Part shown: one piece after another, positions 52,809-61,300 of the stretch
Layout: every line of letters starts with the position of its first letter
Numbering within the stretch: the stretch's first letter is position 1
NCBI GenBank assembly: GCA_002148405.1
Contig: MUGG01000119.1
Coordinates: 124,001-188,000, forward strand
Source of the DNA: Alkalinema sp. CACIAM 70d
GTDB lineage: Bacteria; Cyanobacteriota; Cyanobacteriia; Leptolyngbyales; Leptolyngbyaceae
DNA length: 64,000 bases
Direction: 5' to 3'
Notes under the pieces: generated by a model
Database searches by the model: none
What the model was told of the DNA's origin: nothing
Seen by the model: the letters and a program-made list of their open reading frames with translations, nothing else
Position numbers and translations under genes: made by a program

Positions 52809-55556
52809 TCAGGATGAAGATTGGAGGGCAATTTCTGCGTCAATGACGCTAGGATCGGCGGTTCTGCGCAATTGGAAGCCGAGTTTATCGCACACATGTT
52901 GCATATCGCGATTTTCGCTGAGAATGGTGGCCCGAATCCAGTCTAAGCCTTCTGCTTTGCCGATCTCAATTAACCGACGCAAAATTTCGCTGCCTAGCCC
53001 TTGGTGTTGATAGCGATCGCTGACGAGTAATGAAAATTCGGCTTCGTTGACGCCATGCTGTTTACTGAGGCGACCAATGCCTAGCATTTCCCGTTCTCCT
53101 GTTGCGGGATTTTGGTAATCGGCGACGAGGGCCATTTCCCGATCGTAATCGATGCAACATAGGCGTAGGAGTCGTTCGTGGGCAATGCGTTGGTTTAATT
53201 TAATCAAATGGAAATAACGCAAATATACGCTCTGTTCGGACAGGGTTTTGTGGAATTGAATGAGTAAGGGTTCGTCCTCTGGCCGGATAGGACGAATGGT
53301 GACTGTCGTCTTGTCTTGCAATTGCCAAGTGGAGCAGTATTGGGTGGGATAGGGACGAATGGCGGGTTTGGCAATGGTTGCCGGGGCGATCGTGCGATCG
53401 TGGAGGACGACTCGGCCATCGAGAGCGGTTAAAGTGTTGCCGTGGGCTAGGAGCGGATTGATTTCAATTTCCTTAATTTGCGGTTGCTCGACGACGAGTT
53501 GACTAAAGCGGACGATCAACTGCTCAAGAGCGGCACAATCCACGGGCTGTTCACCGCGTACCCCTTGCAACGCATGGTAAATTTTGGTGCGTTCCATGAG
53601 TCGCTTGGCCAGGGTGTTTGTGAGTGGCGGTAGGGCGATCGCGACATCTTGAAAGACTTCGACCCATTGTCCTCCGGCTCCAAAGGCTAAAACTGGCCCA
53701 AAGAGGGGATCGTAGCTACTGCCGATGATGAGTTCATAGCCTTTCTGATTCAGCATCGGTTGCACTGTGACGCCATTAAAGGCTGTGTCTCCTACTTTTT
53801 GCGTGACGGATTGCTGAATGGTTCGATAGGCTGTTCTGACAGCATCTGCGTTGCGAATATTCAGTTGTACACCACCGACATCGGTTTTGTGGGTAATGGT
53901 TTTCGATAGCAATTTAAGAACGACTGGATACCCGATCGCGTCAGCGATGTTAACGGCCTGATCTTCACTAAGCGCTTCCTGGGTGGGCACGATCGGGATG
54001 TCATAGGCTGCCAGAAGGGATTTGGACTCAATTTCCGTTAGCAAAGTCCGACCCTGGTCTAAGGCTTGTTGTAGAATGCTCTGAACCGTCGATCGGTGGG
54101 GCGCATGGTTATTGGATGACAAAACAGGCGTTTCATAGATGCTGCGCAGATTTTGGCTGTAGCGCCAAAGGTAGTTAAACATGCGCGCTGCCGTATCGGG
54201 AAACGGGAACGTGGGAATGCTGGCTTGATTGAGCAGTTCTGCCCCCGCTTCCACTTCAATATCTCCCATCCAACTGGCGAGAATGGGTTTCCCTAGGTTG
54301 GCATACTTCTGTAACCGCTGGGCGGTTTGGGTGGGATCGGTCATGGCCTGGGGGGTCAAAATCACCAATAATCCATCGCTGTTGGGATCTTGCGCGGCAA
54401 TTTCAAGGGCTTGGGCATAGCGATCGGGGGTGGCATCGCCCAGGATATCGATCGGGTTGCTGTGGCTCCAGTGGGCGGGCAGAACCTGGTTAAGGGCTGC
54501 GATCGTCTCCTCGGAAAGTTCTGCAAGCTGCCCACCGTCACTAATCAGGGCATCGGTGGCGAGAACCCCAGGGCCCCCCGCATTGGTAATAATCGTCAGG
54601 CGTTTGCCCTTGGGACGGGGTTGTTTGGCGAGGACTTCGGTGATGTCGAATAATTCGGAAATGCTATTGACGCGCAGAACGCCGCAGCGTCGTAGGGCGG
54701 CATCAAAAACGGCATCACTACCGACCAAGGCCCCCGTATGGGATGCGGCGGCTTGGGCGGCAGCTTGGGTGCGTCCTGCTTTAATGACGATAATTGGTTT
54801 GGTCAGGGCAACTTCCCGCGCGGCGGACAGGAACGATCGCACGTCGCCCACGGATTCCATATACAGGACAATGCTTTTGGTGTAGGGATCGTCGCCTAGG
54901 TAGTAAATCAAATCGCCCCAGTCCACGTCGGCCATCGACCCGATCGAAATGAATTTACTAAACCCGACGTTTTCACGAAAACTCCAGTCCAGAATGGCGG
55001 TACAAAGGGCTCCACTTTGGCTGATAAAACCGATGTTGCCAGGTCGGGCGATCGTACTAGCGAAGGTGGCGTTCAAGCCACCCTGGGGATTCATAATGCC
55101 GAGGCAATTGGGGCCAATAATCCTGAGTTGACCGCGCTTTGCCTCTGCTAAAACTTGTTGTTCTAGGGCAATGCCGTCTGCGCCAATTTCCTTGAAGCCT
55201 GCGGATAAGATGATTGCTGCTTTAACGTTTGCGTCAACACACTCCTGTACAACCTGGGGAACGGTTTTAGCGGGAGTCACGATAATGGCTAGATCTACAG
55301 TTTCTGGAATGCTCCCGATCGTCGGGTAGGCTTTGATGCCCAAGACGTTATGATGTTTGGGATTGACTGGAAAGACGGTTCCGCCAAAGGGATGGCGAAT
55401 CAAATTCCAGAGAACGGTTCGACCAACGCTATTCAATCGTTCTGTTGCACCGATGACGGCAACGGTTTTGGGTTCAAAGAAGATATCAAGGGGATGATGC
55501 TCCGATCGGAGAATGTCATGGGCGCGATCGGTGCATTGGTTGACTGAAACTTGCAT
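52809..55556 (-). CDS. ADP-forming acyl-CoA synthetase fused to a GNAT acetyltransferase
   Basis: This 915-aa protein has a CoA-binding domain (about 25-125, [21 protein letters not shown]) and a succinyl-CoA-ligase-like domain (about 150-450, [23 protein letters not shown] and [11 protein letters not shown] with the phospho-His). An ATP-grasp domain follows (about 495-700, [21 protein letters not shown]), then a GNAT domain (about 740-890, [22 protein letters not shown]). Such ACD-GNAT fusions make acetate plus ATP from acetyl-CoA and/or acetylate lysines. It lies downstream of adhE on the same strand, with 246 bp between, so a fermentative role is likely. GNAT specificity is unknown. Confidence 0.93.
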   Translation of the reverse strand: MQVSVNQCTDRAHDILRSEHHPLDIFFEPKTVAVIGATERLNSVGRTVLWNLIRHPFGGTVFPVNPKHHNVLGIKAYPTIGSIPETVDLAIIVTPAKTVPQVVQECVDANVKAAIILSAGFKEIGADGIALEQQVLAEAKRGQLRIIGPNCLGIMNPQGGLNATFASTIARPGNIGFISQSGALCTAILDWSFRENVGFSKFISIGSMADVDWGDLIYYLGDDPYTKSIVLYMESVGDVRSFLSAAREVALTKPIIVIKAGRTQAAAQAAASHTGALVGSDAVFDAALRRCGVLRVNSISELFDITEVLAKQPRPKGKRLTIITNAGGPGVLATDALISDGGQLAELSEETIAALNQVLPAHWSHSNPIDILGDATPDRYAQALEIAAQDPNSDGLLVILTPQAMTDPTQTAQRLQKYANLGKPILASWMGDIEVEAGAELLNQASIPTFPFPDTAARMFNYLWRYSQNLRSIYETPVLSSNNHAPHRSTVQSILQQALDQGRTLLTEIESKSLLAAYDIPIVPTQEALSEDQAVNIADAIGYPVVLKLLSKTITHKTDVGGVQLNIRNADAVRTAYRTIQQSVTQKVGDTAFNGVTVQPMLNQKGYELIIGSSYDPLFGPVLAFGAGGQWVEVFQDVAIALPPLTNTLAKRLMERTKIYHALQGVRGEQPVDCAALEQLIVRFSQLVVEQPQIKEIEINPLLAHGNTLTALDGRVVLHDRTIAPATIAKPAIRPYPTQYCSTWQLQDKTTVTIRPIRPEDEPLLIQFHKTLSEQSVYLRYFHLIKLNQRIAHERLLRLCCIDYDREMALVADYQNPATGEREMLGIGRLSKQHGVNEAEFSLLVSDRYQHQGLGSEILRRLIEIGKAEGLDWIRATILSENRDMQHVCDKLGFQLRRTADPSVIDAEIALQSSS

Positions 55557-55580
55557 AACCCACTCCTTGTAGGTTGCCCT

Positions 55581-55701
55581 GTTTTGTTTGGCGTATGTTG
55601 GTTGGTGTATGTGTATGTTGTTTGGCGTATGTTATTTGGCCTGTTGTTATTTGGCCTGTGTCGGTTCGTTTCTGTTGGTTTGTTTCTGTTGGCTGGCCGA
55701 T
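55581..55701. repeat. Degenerate 14-bp minisatellite between adhE and the ACD-GNAT gene
   Basis: About eight G/T-rich units of 14 bp lie in register: GTTGTTTGGCGTAT, GTTATTTGGCCTGT twice, GTTGGTTTGTTTCT and GTTGGCTGGCCGAT among others. Spacing breaks slightly at 55611 and 55645. It lies about 100 bp past the adhE stop and just upstream of the ACD-GNAT gene. Confidence 0.75.
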
Positions 55702-55802
55702 GCTGCTGTGAGAAATTTAAGCTTGTGGGTGGGTTACTTGATCTAACACACCCACAATTTGCTGTCCAAGGGCTGTCCAACCTGGTGGTCACTCGTGAAT
55801 CA

Positions 55803-58505
55803 CTAGCAACCAATCTTTTGTAGCCCATCGCTGGGTAAGTCCGTGGGCACCTCATTGACTGCGAAGTTCGCGTCTGCCGATGGCCCGTGATAGGCGGCGA
55901 GATACAAATCCTGCAAATCTTGGATCAGGGGATAGCGGGGGTTAGCCCCTGTGCATTGGTCATCAAAGGCTTGTTCTGCCATGGTTTCTACGTGATCCAG
56001 GAATTGCCGCTCATCGACGGCGATCGCGGCTTTAATGGTGGCTGGTACGTCTAATTTGCGTTTCAGGTCTTCGATCGTGGCGATGAGGCGTTCCACTTTT
56101 TCGGCTTCATCCTTGCCGCCGAGGTTGAGATAATCGGCGATGCGGGCATAGCGCCATTTGGCGTTGGGGTATTTATACTGCGGGAAGATCGCTTGTTTGA
56201 AGGGAACATCCGTCGCATTGTAGCGAATCACTTGGGTGATCAGTAAAGCATTCGCTAGACCATGGGGCACATGGAATCCTGAACCCAATTTGTGGGCTAG
56301 GGAGTGACAAATGCCCAGGAAGGCGTTGGCAAAGGCCATTCCGGCCATGGTGGCGGCGTAATGAACTTTCTCGCGGGCTTTGGGATTTTCGGCTCCCTCT
56401 TGGTAGGCGGCGGGCAGATATTTCACCAATAGGCGGATGGCTTCCAGAGCTAACCCGTTGGTAAATTCCGAAGCGAAGACGGAGACATAGGCTTCGATCG
56501 CGTGGGTGAGGGCATCCAAGCCACCGTAGGCGGTCAGCTTCTTCGGCATGTGCATGACGAGTTCCGGATCGACGATCGCCATGGTGGGGGTCAGGGCGTA
56601 GTCGGCGAGGGGGTATTTAATGCCTGTGCGGGTATCGGTGACGACGGCAAAGGGCGTGACCTCTGACCCGGTGCCGGAGGTGGTGGGAATGGCAATCATC
56701 ATCGCCTTTTGGCCGAGGGGCTGCACCTCATAGACCCGCTTACGAATGTCCATAAAGCGCGTGGCCAAGCCCTCAAATTCCGTCTCGGGTTGTTCGTACA
56801 TCAACCACATCACCTTAGCGGCATCCATGGGCGACCCACCCCCGATCGCGATGATGACATCCGGCTCAAACAGTTGAATTTGGCTCAGGCCCCGCTGCAC
56901 AGTGTCTAATGAAGGATCGGGTTCGACATCGTAGAAAGTTTGATGGGTGATGCCGAGATGGTCTAAGGTGTCGGTGACTGGCTTCGTGACGCCGAGGTCA
57001 AATAACGGTTTATCGGTGACGATGAAGGCGCGTTTACGATCGGTGATTTCCTTGAGTGCAAAAGAAACGGCTCCGTACTTAAAGTAAACCTTGGGCGGGA
57101 CACGGAACCACAGCATGTTTTCCCGCCGTTCGGAGACGGTTTTGACGTTCAACAAATGGTGCGGGGCCACGTTGGCTGAAATGGTGTTACCGCCCCAGCT
57201 ACCGCATCCTAGCGTTAACGAGGGATCCAGGTGGAAGTTGTAAAGATCGCCGATCGCGCCTTGGGAGGACGGTGTGTTAATCAACACCCGTGATGTTTGC
57301 AGATGGGTTTCAAATTCTTGAATGTGACTGTGGTTATTGGGTGCTGTGTATAACACCGCAGTGTGACCTTTACCGCCAAATTCGACAAACTTTTCTGCGG
57401 TTTGGACTGCTTCTGTAAATGTGGGAACTCGATACATCGCAAGAATCGGAGTCAGTTTCTCATGGGAAAAGGGTTCCGATTCCCCAATGGTTTCAACTTC
57501 AGCAATCAAAACCTTGGGCATAGTTGGGGGCGTGCCTTCTGGAGTGTCCCAGCCTTCCAGCGTTAGTCCAGCAATCTCAGCAATTTTGGCGACGGGTTGC
57601 CCGACGATCGCGGGATTCATATGGCCATCTTCGAGGACGTGCTGGCGCAATTGCTCCGTGTCTGCGGGGCTGAGGAAATGGGCTCCCCGATCGCGGAATT
57701 CCTGTTTGACGGCTTCGTAAACGTCATCCATGACAATGACGGCTTGCTCACTGGCGCAGATCATGCCGTTGTCAAAGGTTTTACTGAGCAGGATGGAGGA
57801 GACGGCCATTTTGATGTGCGCAGTTTCGTCAATCACCGCCGGGGTATTGCCTGCACCCACGCCCAGGGAGGGATGGCCAGAGGAGTAGGCGGCCTTCACC
57901 ATGTTGGGGCCACCAGTGGCGATGATGAGTTTGATGTCGGGATGGCGCATCAGGGCTTGGGACAGGACGACGGTGGGTTCCTCAATCCACCCAATGATCC
58001 CCTCAGGGGCTCCAGCGGCGATAGCGGCTTGCAGAACGGTTTTGGCCGCTTCGATCGTGCATTGTTTGGCCTTGGGATGGGGGGAAAAAATAATGGCATT
58101 GCGGGTTTTCAGTGCCAGCAATGCCTTAAAAATGGTGGTGGAGGTGGGATTGGTGACGGGGACAATGCCTGCGAGGATGCCAACGGGTTCCGCGATTGTC
58201 TGGTAGCCAAGGGCCTCATCTTCTTCTAGAACGCCGCAGGTTTTTTCGTGTTTGTACTTGTTGTAGATGAATTCTGAGGCGAAGTGATTTTTAATCACTT
58301 TATCTTCTATGATGCCCATGCCGGTTTCCTGGACGGCGAGTTTGGCTAGGGGGATCCGGGAGACGTTGGCGGCTTGGGCGGCCTGCTTAAAGATGTGATC
58401 GACCTGTTCTTGGCTGTAGGTGGCAAAGGTGGCTTGGGCGGCTTTAACAGACTGAATTAAGGTTTCAAGAGATTGGAGATCTGTAACGTGCAGATGAGTG
58501 ACCAT
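55803..58505 (-). CDS. adhE: Bifunctional acetaldehyde-CoA / alcohol dehydrogenase
   Basis: This protein of about 900 aa starts at ATG 58505 with GAGG upstream (an earlier start at 58520 overlaps that site). The N-terminal aldehyde dehydrogenase half has PVTNPTSTTIFKALLALKTRN and NGMICASEQ with the catalytic Cys near residue 250. The C-terminal iron alcohol dehydrogenase half (from about 455) has IAIGGGSPMDAAK, TSGTGSEVTPFAVVTD and ICHSLAHKLGSGFHVPHGLANA with metal His residues. It reduces acetyl-CoA to ethanol during fermentation. The neighbours ACD-GNAT and hyp genes and the shared upstream element with hpf suggest a dark anaerobic programme. Confidence 0.96.
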   Translation of the reverse strand: MVTHLHVTDLQSLETLIQSVKAAQATFATYSQEQVDHIFKQAAQAANVSRIPLAKLAVQETGMGIIEDKVIKNHFASEFIYNKYKHEKTCGVLEEDEALGYQTIAEPVGILAGIVPVTNPTSTTIFKALLALKTRNAIIFSPHPKAKQCTIEAAKTVLQAAIAAGAPEGIIGWIEEPTVVLSQALMRHPDIKLIIATGGPNMVKAAYSSGHPSLGVGAGNTPAVIDETAHIKMAVSSILLSKTFDNGMICASEQAVIVMDDVYEAVKQEFRDRGAHFLSPADTEQLRQHVLEDGHMNPAIVGQPVAKIAEIAGLTLEGWDTPEGTPPTMPKVLIAEVETIGESEPFSHEKLTPILAMYRVPTFTEAVQTAEKFVEFGGKGHTAVLYTAPNNHSHIQEFETHLQTSRVLINTPSSQGAIGDLYNFHLDPSLTLGCGSWGGNTISANVAPHHLLNVKTVSERRENMLWFRVPPKVYFKYGAVSFALKEITDRKRAFIVTDKPLFDLGVTKPVTDTLDHLGITHQTFYDVEPDPSLDTVQRGLSQIQLFEPDVIIAIGGGSPMDAAKVMWLMYEQPETEFEGLATRFMDIRKRVYEVQPLGQKAMMIAIPTTSGTGSEVTPFAVVTDTRTGIKYPLADYALTPTMAIVDPELVMHMPKKLTAYGGLDALTHAIEAYVSVFASEFTNGLALEAIRLLVKYLPAAYQEGAENPKAREKVHYAATMAGMAFANAFLGICHSLAHKLGSGFHVPHGLANALLITQVIRYNATDVPFKQAIFPQYKYPNAKWRYARIADYLNLGGKDEAEKVERLIATIEDLKRKLDVPATIKAAIAVDERQFLDHVETMAEQAFDDQCTGANPRYPLIQDLQDLYLAAYHGPSADANFAVNEVPTDLPSDGLQKIGC

Positions 58506-58542
58506 GAGGAAAACCCTCAACTGATTGCTTCAAAACTTTTGA

Positions 58543-58583
58543 CTTCAACTATAAGGAATAGAGTTGAGGATCTTGTGAAGATG
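58543..58583 (-). promoter_or_regulatory. Shared 41-bp upstream element, adhE copy
   Basis: It matches 31 of 41 bases of the element before hpf, in the same orientation, lying 38-78 bp upstream of the adhE start (hpf: 42-82 bp). The longest identical runs are TCTTCACAAG and TCCTCAACT. The equal spacing argues for a transcriptional signal, not a chance repeat. Confidence 0.55.
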
Positions 58584-58659
58584 GCTAGAAACTTAATCAT
58601 TATGAGTGTTTCCTGATAAGGTTGGGGTTTCCTGATGAATGCACAGCACTGGAAAAGCA

Positions 58660-58767
58660 ACCGTATCAATCACTGGGATAATCAGCGTATCAATACCTGC
58701 ATCAATACTTGGGTTAACACTTGTATCGGCAACCGTATTAGCAACCGTATTAATGACTATATCAGTA
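58660..58767. repeat. Degenerate 12-bp minisatellite next to the hypE stop
   Basis: Nine consecutive 12-bp units (58660 to 58767) have a rough consensus ACCGTATCAATA; two neighbouring ones are ACCGTATTAGCA and ACCGTATTAATG. The array ends nine bases before the hypE stop codon (58776) and lies between hypE and the adhE upstream region. An open frame through it is a product of the periodicity. Confidence 0.82.
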
Positions 58768-58775
58768 AATTTTCA

Positions 58776-59861
58776 TCAGCAAATTCTAGGTAGGAGATCT
58801 CCACTGAGTTGCGTGAGAATACGCTTGATCCCTAAGGTATTGCGGATGGTGACATAGCCCCGATCGAAGTTGGGAACCTTCGATCGCACGTGTCCAATGA
58901 CACAAGCCTGCTGGGGAAAAAATTGATGGAGTATGTTTAAGGCTGCTTCTACGGTATCGGGAGGCACAATGGCGATAAATCGGCCTTCATTGGCGACATA
59001 GATGGGATCAAGACCGAGAATTTCGCAGGCTCCGCGCACGGTGTCATGGACGGGAATAGCGTCGTCGGTTAATTCGATTTCAACGTTAGCGGCTTCTGCC
59101 AGTTCGATCGCGGCGCTGGCGAGTCCGCCTCGGGTCAGGTCGCGGAGGCAATGAATGGGAATGCCTTGATCGAGCAAGGCTAAAATCGGTTCTGCTAGGG
59201 GGGCACAGTCACTGACGATCGGGCTATCGAAATTTAGCCCTTCTCGCAAAGCCATAATTGCCATGCCATGTCGGCCCAAGTCGCCATTTAATAGGATGAC
59301 ATCTCCTATTTGAATCGATCGAGGCGTAATGGTTTCAGAGTGTTCTACGATACCAATTCCCGCCGTGTTAATTAGCAGTCCTCCCTGATGATGATCCCCA
59401 TGACTACGATCGATTACTTTTGTATCTCCTGTGACGATCTGGACGTTTGCGTTGTCCGCTGCGACTTGCATTGACTTGATAATTTTTTCTAGAGTGGCGA
59501 TCGGGAACCCTTCTTCGATAATTAACCCGACGCTGAGATAGCTGGGACGACTACCCCCCATGGCGAGATCGTTTACGGTTCCGTTGACTGCTAGGGAACC
59601 AATATCCCCACCGGGAAAAAATAAGGGTTGAATCACATAAGAATCGGTTGTAAATGCGATTCTAGTATCACCTAAATTAATAACAGTGCTATCGTGTCGC
59701 TGATTGAGAAGGGGATTGTTGAAACTGGGTAAAAATAATCCTTCAATTAATTGCTGCATTAACTTGCCACCACCGCCGTGACCCATGAGAATATGGTCGG
59801 TGGAATGAAGGGGTAAAGGGCAGTTAAAATCTGGTGTATTAAACTCTGGATTATCCTGCAT
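58776..59861 (-). CDS. hypE: Hydrogenase maturation protein HypE
   Basis: This 361-aa PurM/AIR-synthase-like protein has [51 protein letters not shown] and the diagnostic C-terminal PRIC, whose Cys carries carbamoyl from HypF and is dehydrated to thiocyanate for the [NiFe] site. It is co-transcribed with hypD (27-bp gap) and hypC. The hydrogenase structural genes and hypA, hypB and hypF are not in the window. Confidence 0.98.
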   Translation of the reverse strand: MQDNPEFNTPDFNCPLPLHSTDHILMGHGGGGKLMQQLIEGLFLPSFNNPLLNQRHDSTVINLGDTRIAFTTDSYVIQPLFFPGGDIGSLAVNGTVNDLAMGGSRPSYLSVGLIIEEGFPIATLEKIIKSMQVAADNANVQIVTGDTKVIDRSHGDHHQGGLLINTAGIGIVEHSETITPRSIQIGDVILLNGDLGRHGMAIMALREGLNFDSPIVSDCAPLAEPILALLDQGIPIHCLRDLTRGGLASAAIELAEAANVEIELTDDAIPVHDTVRGACEILGLDPIYVANEGRFIAIVPPDTVEAALNILHQFFPQQACVIGHVRSKVPNFDRGYVTIRNTLGIKRILTQLSGDLLPRIC

Positions 59862-59888
59862 AGTGAAGATTTAAGAGTAACTGAGCTG

Positions 59889-61031
59889 TTAGGACGAAGT
59901 AGACGGGTGGGAATGGGTCAGAGATTGATAATGGTAATAGGCGGCACAGGCCCCCTCGGAGGAAACCATGGGGGCTCCGAGGGGATGCTCTGGAGTGCAT
60001 TTTGTGCCAAAGGCAGAGCATTGGTAGGGCTTCCGTAAGCCTTGTAAAACTAAACCGCTGATGCAATCAGAATTGGTGTTTTCTTTTGCGTTATCTAAGG
60101 TATCGCTGGGAACGATTAGTTTCGGTAGAGCAAAGCGCTGGGCTGCATCAAATTTAGCGTAACTAGGCTTTAATCGTAATCCGCTGTTGGGGATGGTTCC
60201 TAGGCCGCGCCATGATCGATCGCAAACCTCAAACACCTGTTGCATGACCGACTGGGCAGTGAGATTTCCCGCGCGCTCTACCGATCGGGCATACTGATTT
60301 TCTACCTGGGCGGTTCCCGCTTCCAACTGCTGCACACAGTGATAGATTCCCTGCATAATATCCAGCGGTTCGAACCCTGTGACGACGATGGGAACGCGAT
60401 AACGGGTGGCGATCGTTTCGTATTCACCGTAGCCCATGACAGTGCAAACGTGTCCTGCGGCTAAAAAACCTTGAATTTGACAGTTTTGAGCCGCTAATAA
60501 TTGCTCCATTGCGGGGGGAACGAGGACATGGGCGACCAACATCGAAAAATTAGTGAGTTGCTGCTGCTGGGCTAGATGCACGGCCAGGGCGGTTGCGGGG
60601 GCAGTGGTTTCAAAACCCACGGCAAAAAAGACGACCTCGCGATCGGGATTAGCTTGGGCGATTTTGACGGCATCTAAGGGTGAATACACGGTTCTGACAT
60701 CACCTCCCTGGGCTTTGACGGTGAGTAAGTCTCGATCGTGGCCGGGAACGCGCAACATGTCTCCAAAGGAGCAGAAAATGACTTGGGGTTGGGCGGCGAG
60801 CCAGAGGGCTTGTTCGATAGTTTCGATGGGCGTAACACAGACGGGACACCCAGGCCCATGGATAATGCTTAGGGCGTCGGGGAGTAATTGATCGAGGCCA
60901 AACTTGACGATCGTGTGGGTTTGTCCGCCACAGATTTCCATAATCGTCCAAGCTTGTGTGGTGATGTCTGCTAATTTTTGAGCGTAGGTTTGAATGGCGT
61001 TAGGATTGCGATATTCGTCAACATATTTCAT
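59889..61031 (-). CDS. hypD: Hydrogenase maturation protein HypD
   Basis: This 380-aa iron-sulfur protein has the HypD Cys set: [36 protein letters not shown], and [28 protein letters not shown] near the C-terminus. With HypC it scaffolds assembly of the Fe(CN)2CO unit. Its start overlaps hypC by 14 bp, which indicates coupled translation. Confidence 0.98.
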   Translation of the reverse strand: MKYVDEYRNPNAIQTYAQKLADITTQAWTIMEICGGQTHTIVKFGLDQLLPDALSIIHGPGCPVCVTPIETIEQALWLAAQPQVIFCSFGDMLRVPGHDRDLLTVKAQGGDVRTVYSPLDAVKIAQANPDREVVFFAVGFETTAPATALAVHLAQQQQLTNFSMLVAHVLVPPAMEQLLAAQNCQIQGFLAAGHVCTVMGYGEYETIATRYRVPIVVTGFEPLDIMQGIYHCVQQLEAGTAQVENQYARSVERAGNLTAQSVMQQVFEVCDRSWRGLGTIPNSGLRLKPSYAKFDAAQRFALPKLIVPSDTLDNAKENTNSDCISGLVLQGLRKPYQCSAFGTKCTPEHPLGAPMVSSEGACAAYYHYQSLTHSHPSTSS

Positions 61032-61287
61032 CTGATACCTCCCCCAAAGTTGCCTCTTGAGCTACTGCCATGGCGTTGAGGTCTGCAAAGACTTGCTGAG
61101 CTTGTTCAGAATTGAGAATACCAATGGCAAAGCCTACGTGAACAATCACATAATTGCCAACTTGCACCTCTGGGACATAGGCCAAATTGATTTCTTTGGT
61201 GACGCCCCCAAACTTAACGAGTCCCGATCGAGTCAATGGATCATCGTTAATAATGGTTAGGAGTTCTCCAGGGATTGCAAGGCACAT
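61018..61287 (-). CDS. hypC: Hydrogenase maturation chaperone HypC
   Basis: This 89-aa protein starts MCLAIPGEL with the essential Cys2, which delivers iron to the hydrogenase large subunit. [16 protein letters not shown] and [13 protein letters not shown] complete the family pattern. It overlaps hypD by 14 bp. Only 13 bp separate it from the upstream S74-domain gene, so transcription probably enters from there. Confidence 0.98.
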   Translation of the reverse strand: MCLAIPGELLTIINDDPLTRSGLVKFGGVTKEINLAYVPEVQVGNYVIVHVGFAIGILNSEQAQQVFADLNAMAVAQEATLGEVSDEIC

Positions 61288-61300
61288 AATGAGGGTTTCT

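Noticed and set aside
55433..55855. 140-codon minus-strand frame spanning the adhE to ACD-GNAT spacer
   Set aside because: The Asn/Thr-rich middle is the translated 14-bp array and both ends overlap real genes in another frame.
57597..58229. 210-codon plus-strand open frame inside adhE
   Set aside because: Antisense shadow of a well-supported AdhE coding sequence.
58639..58857. Hydrophobic 72-codon plus-strand frame beside hypE
   Set aside because: It is produced by the 12-bp minisatellite (four-residue periodicity) and overlaps the hypE 3' end.
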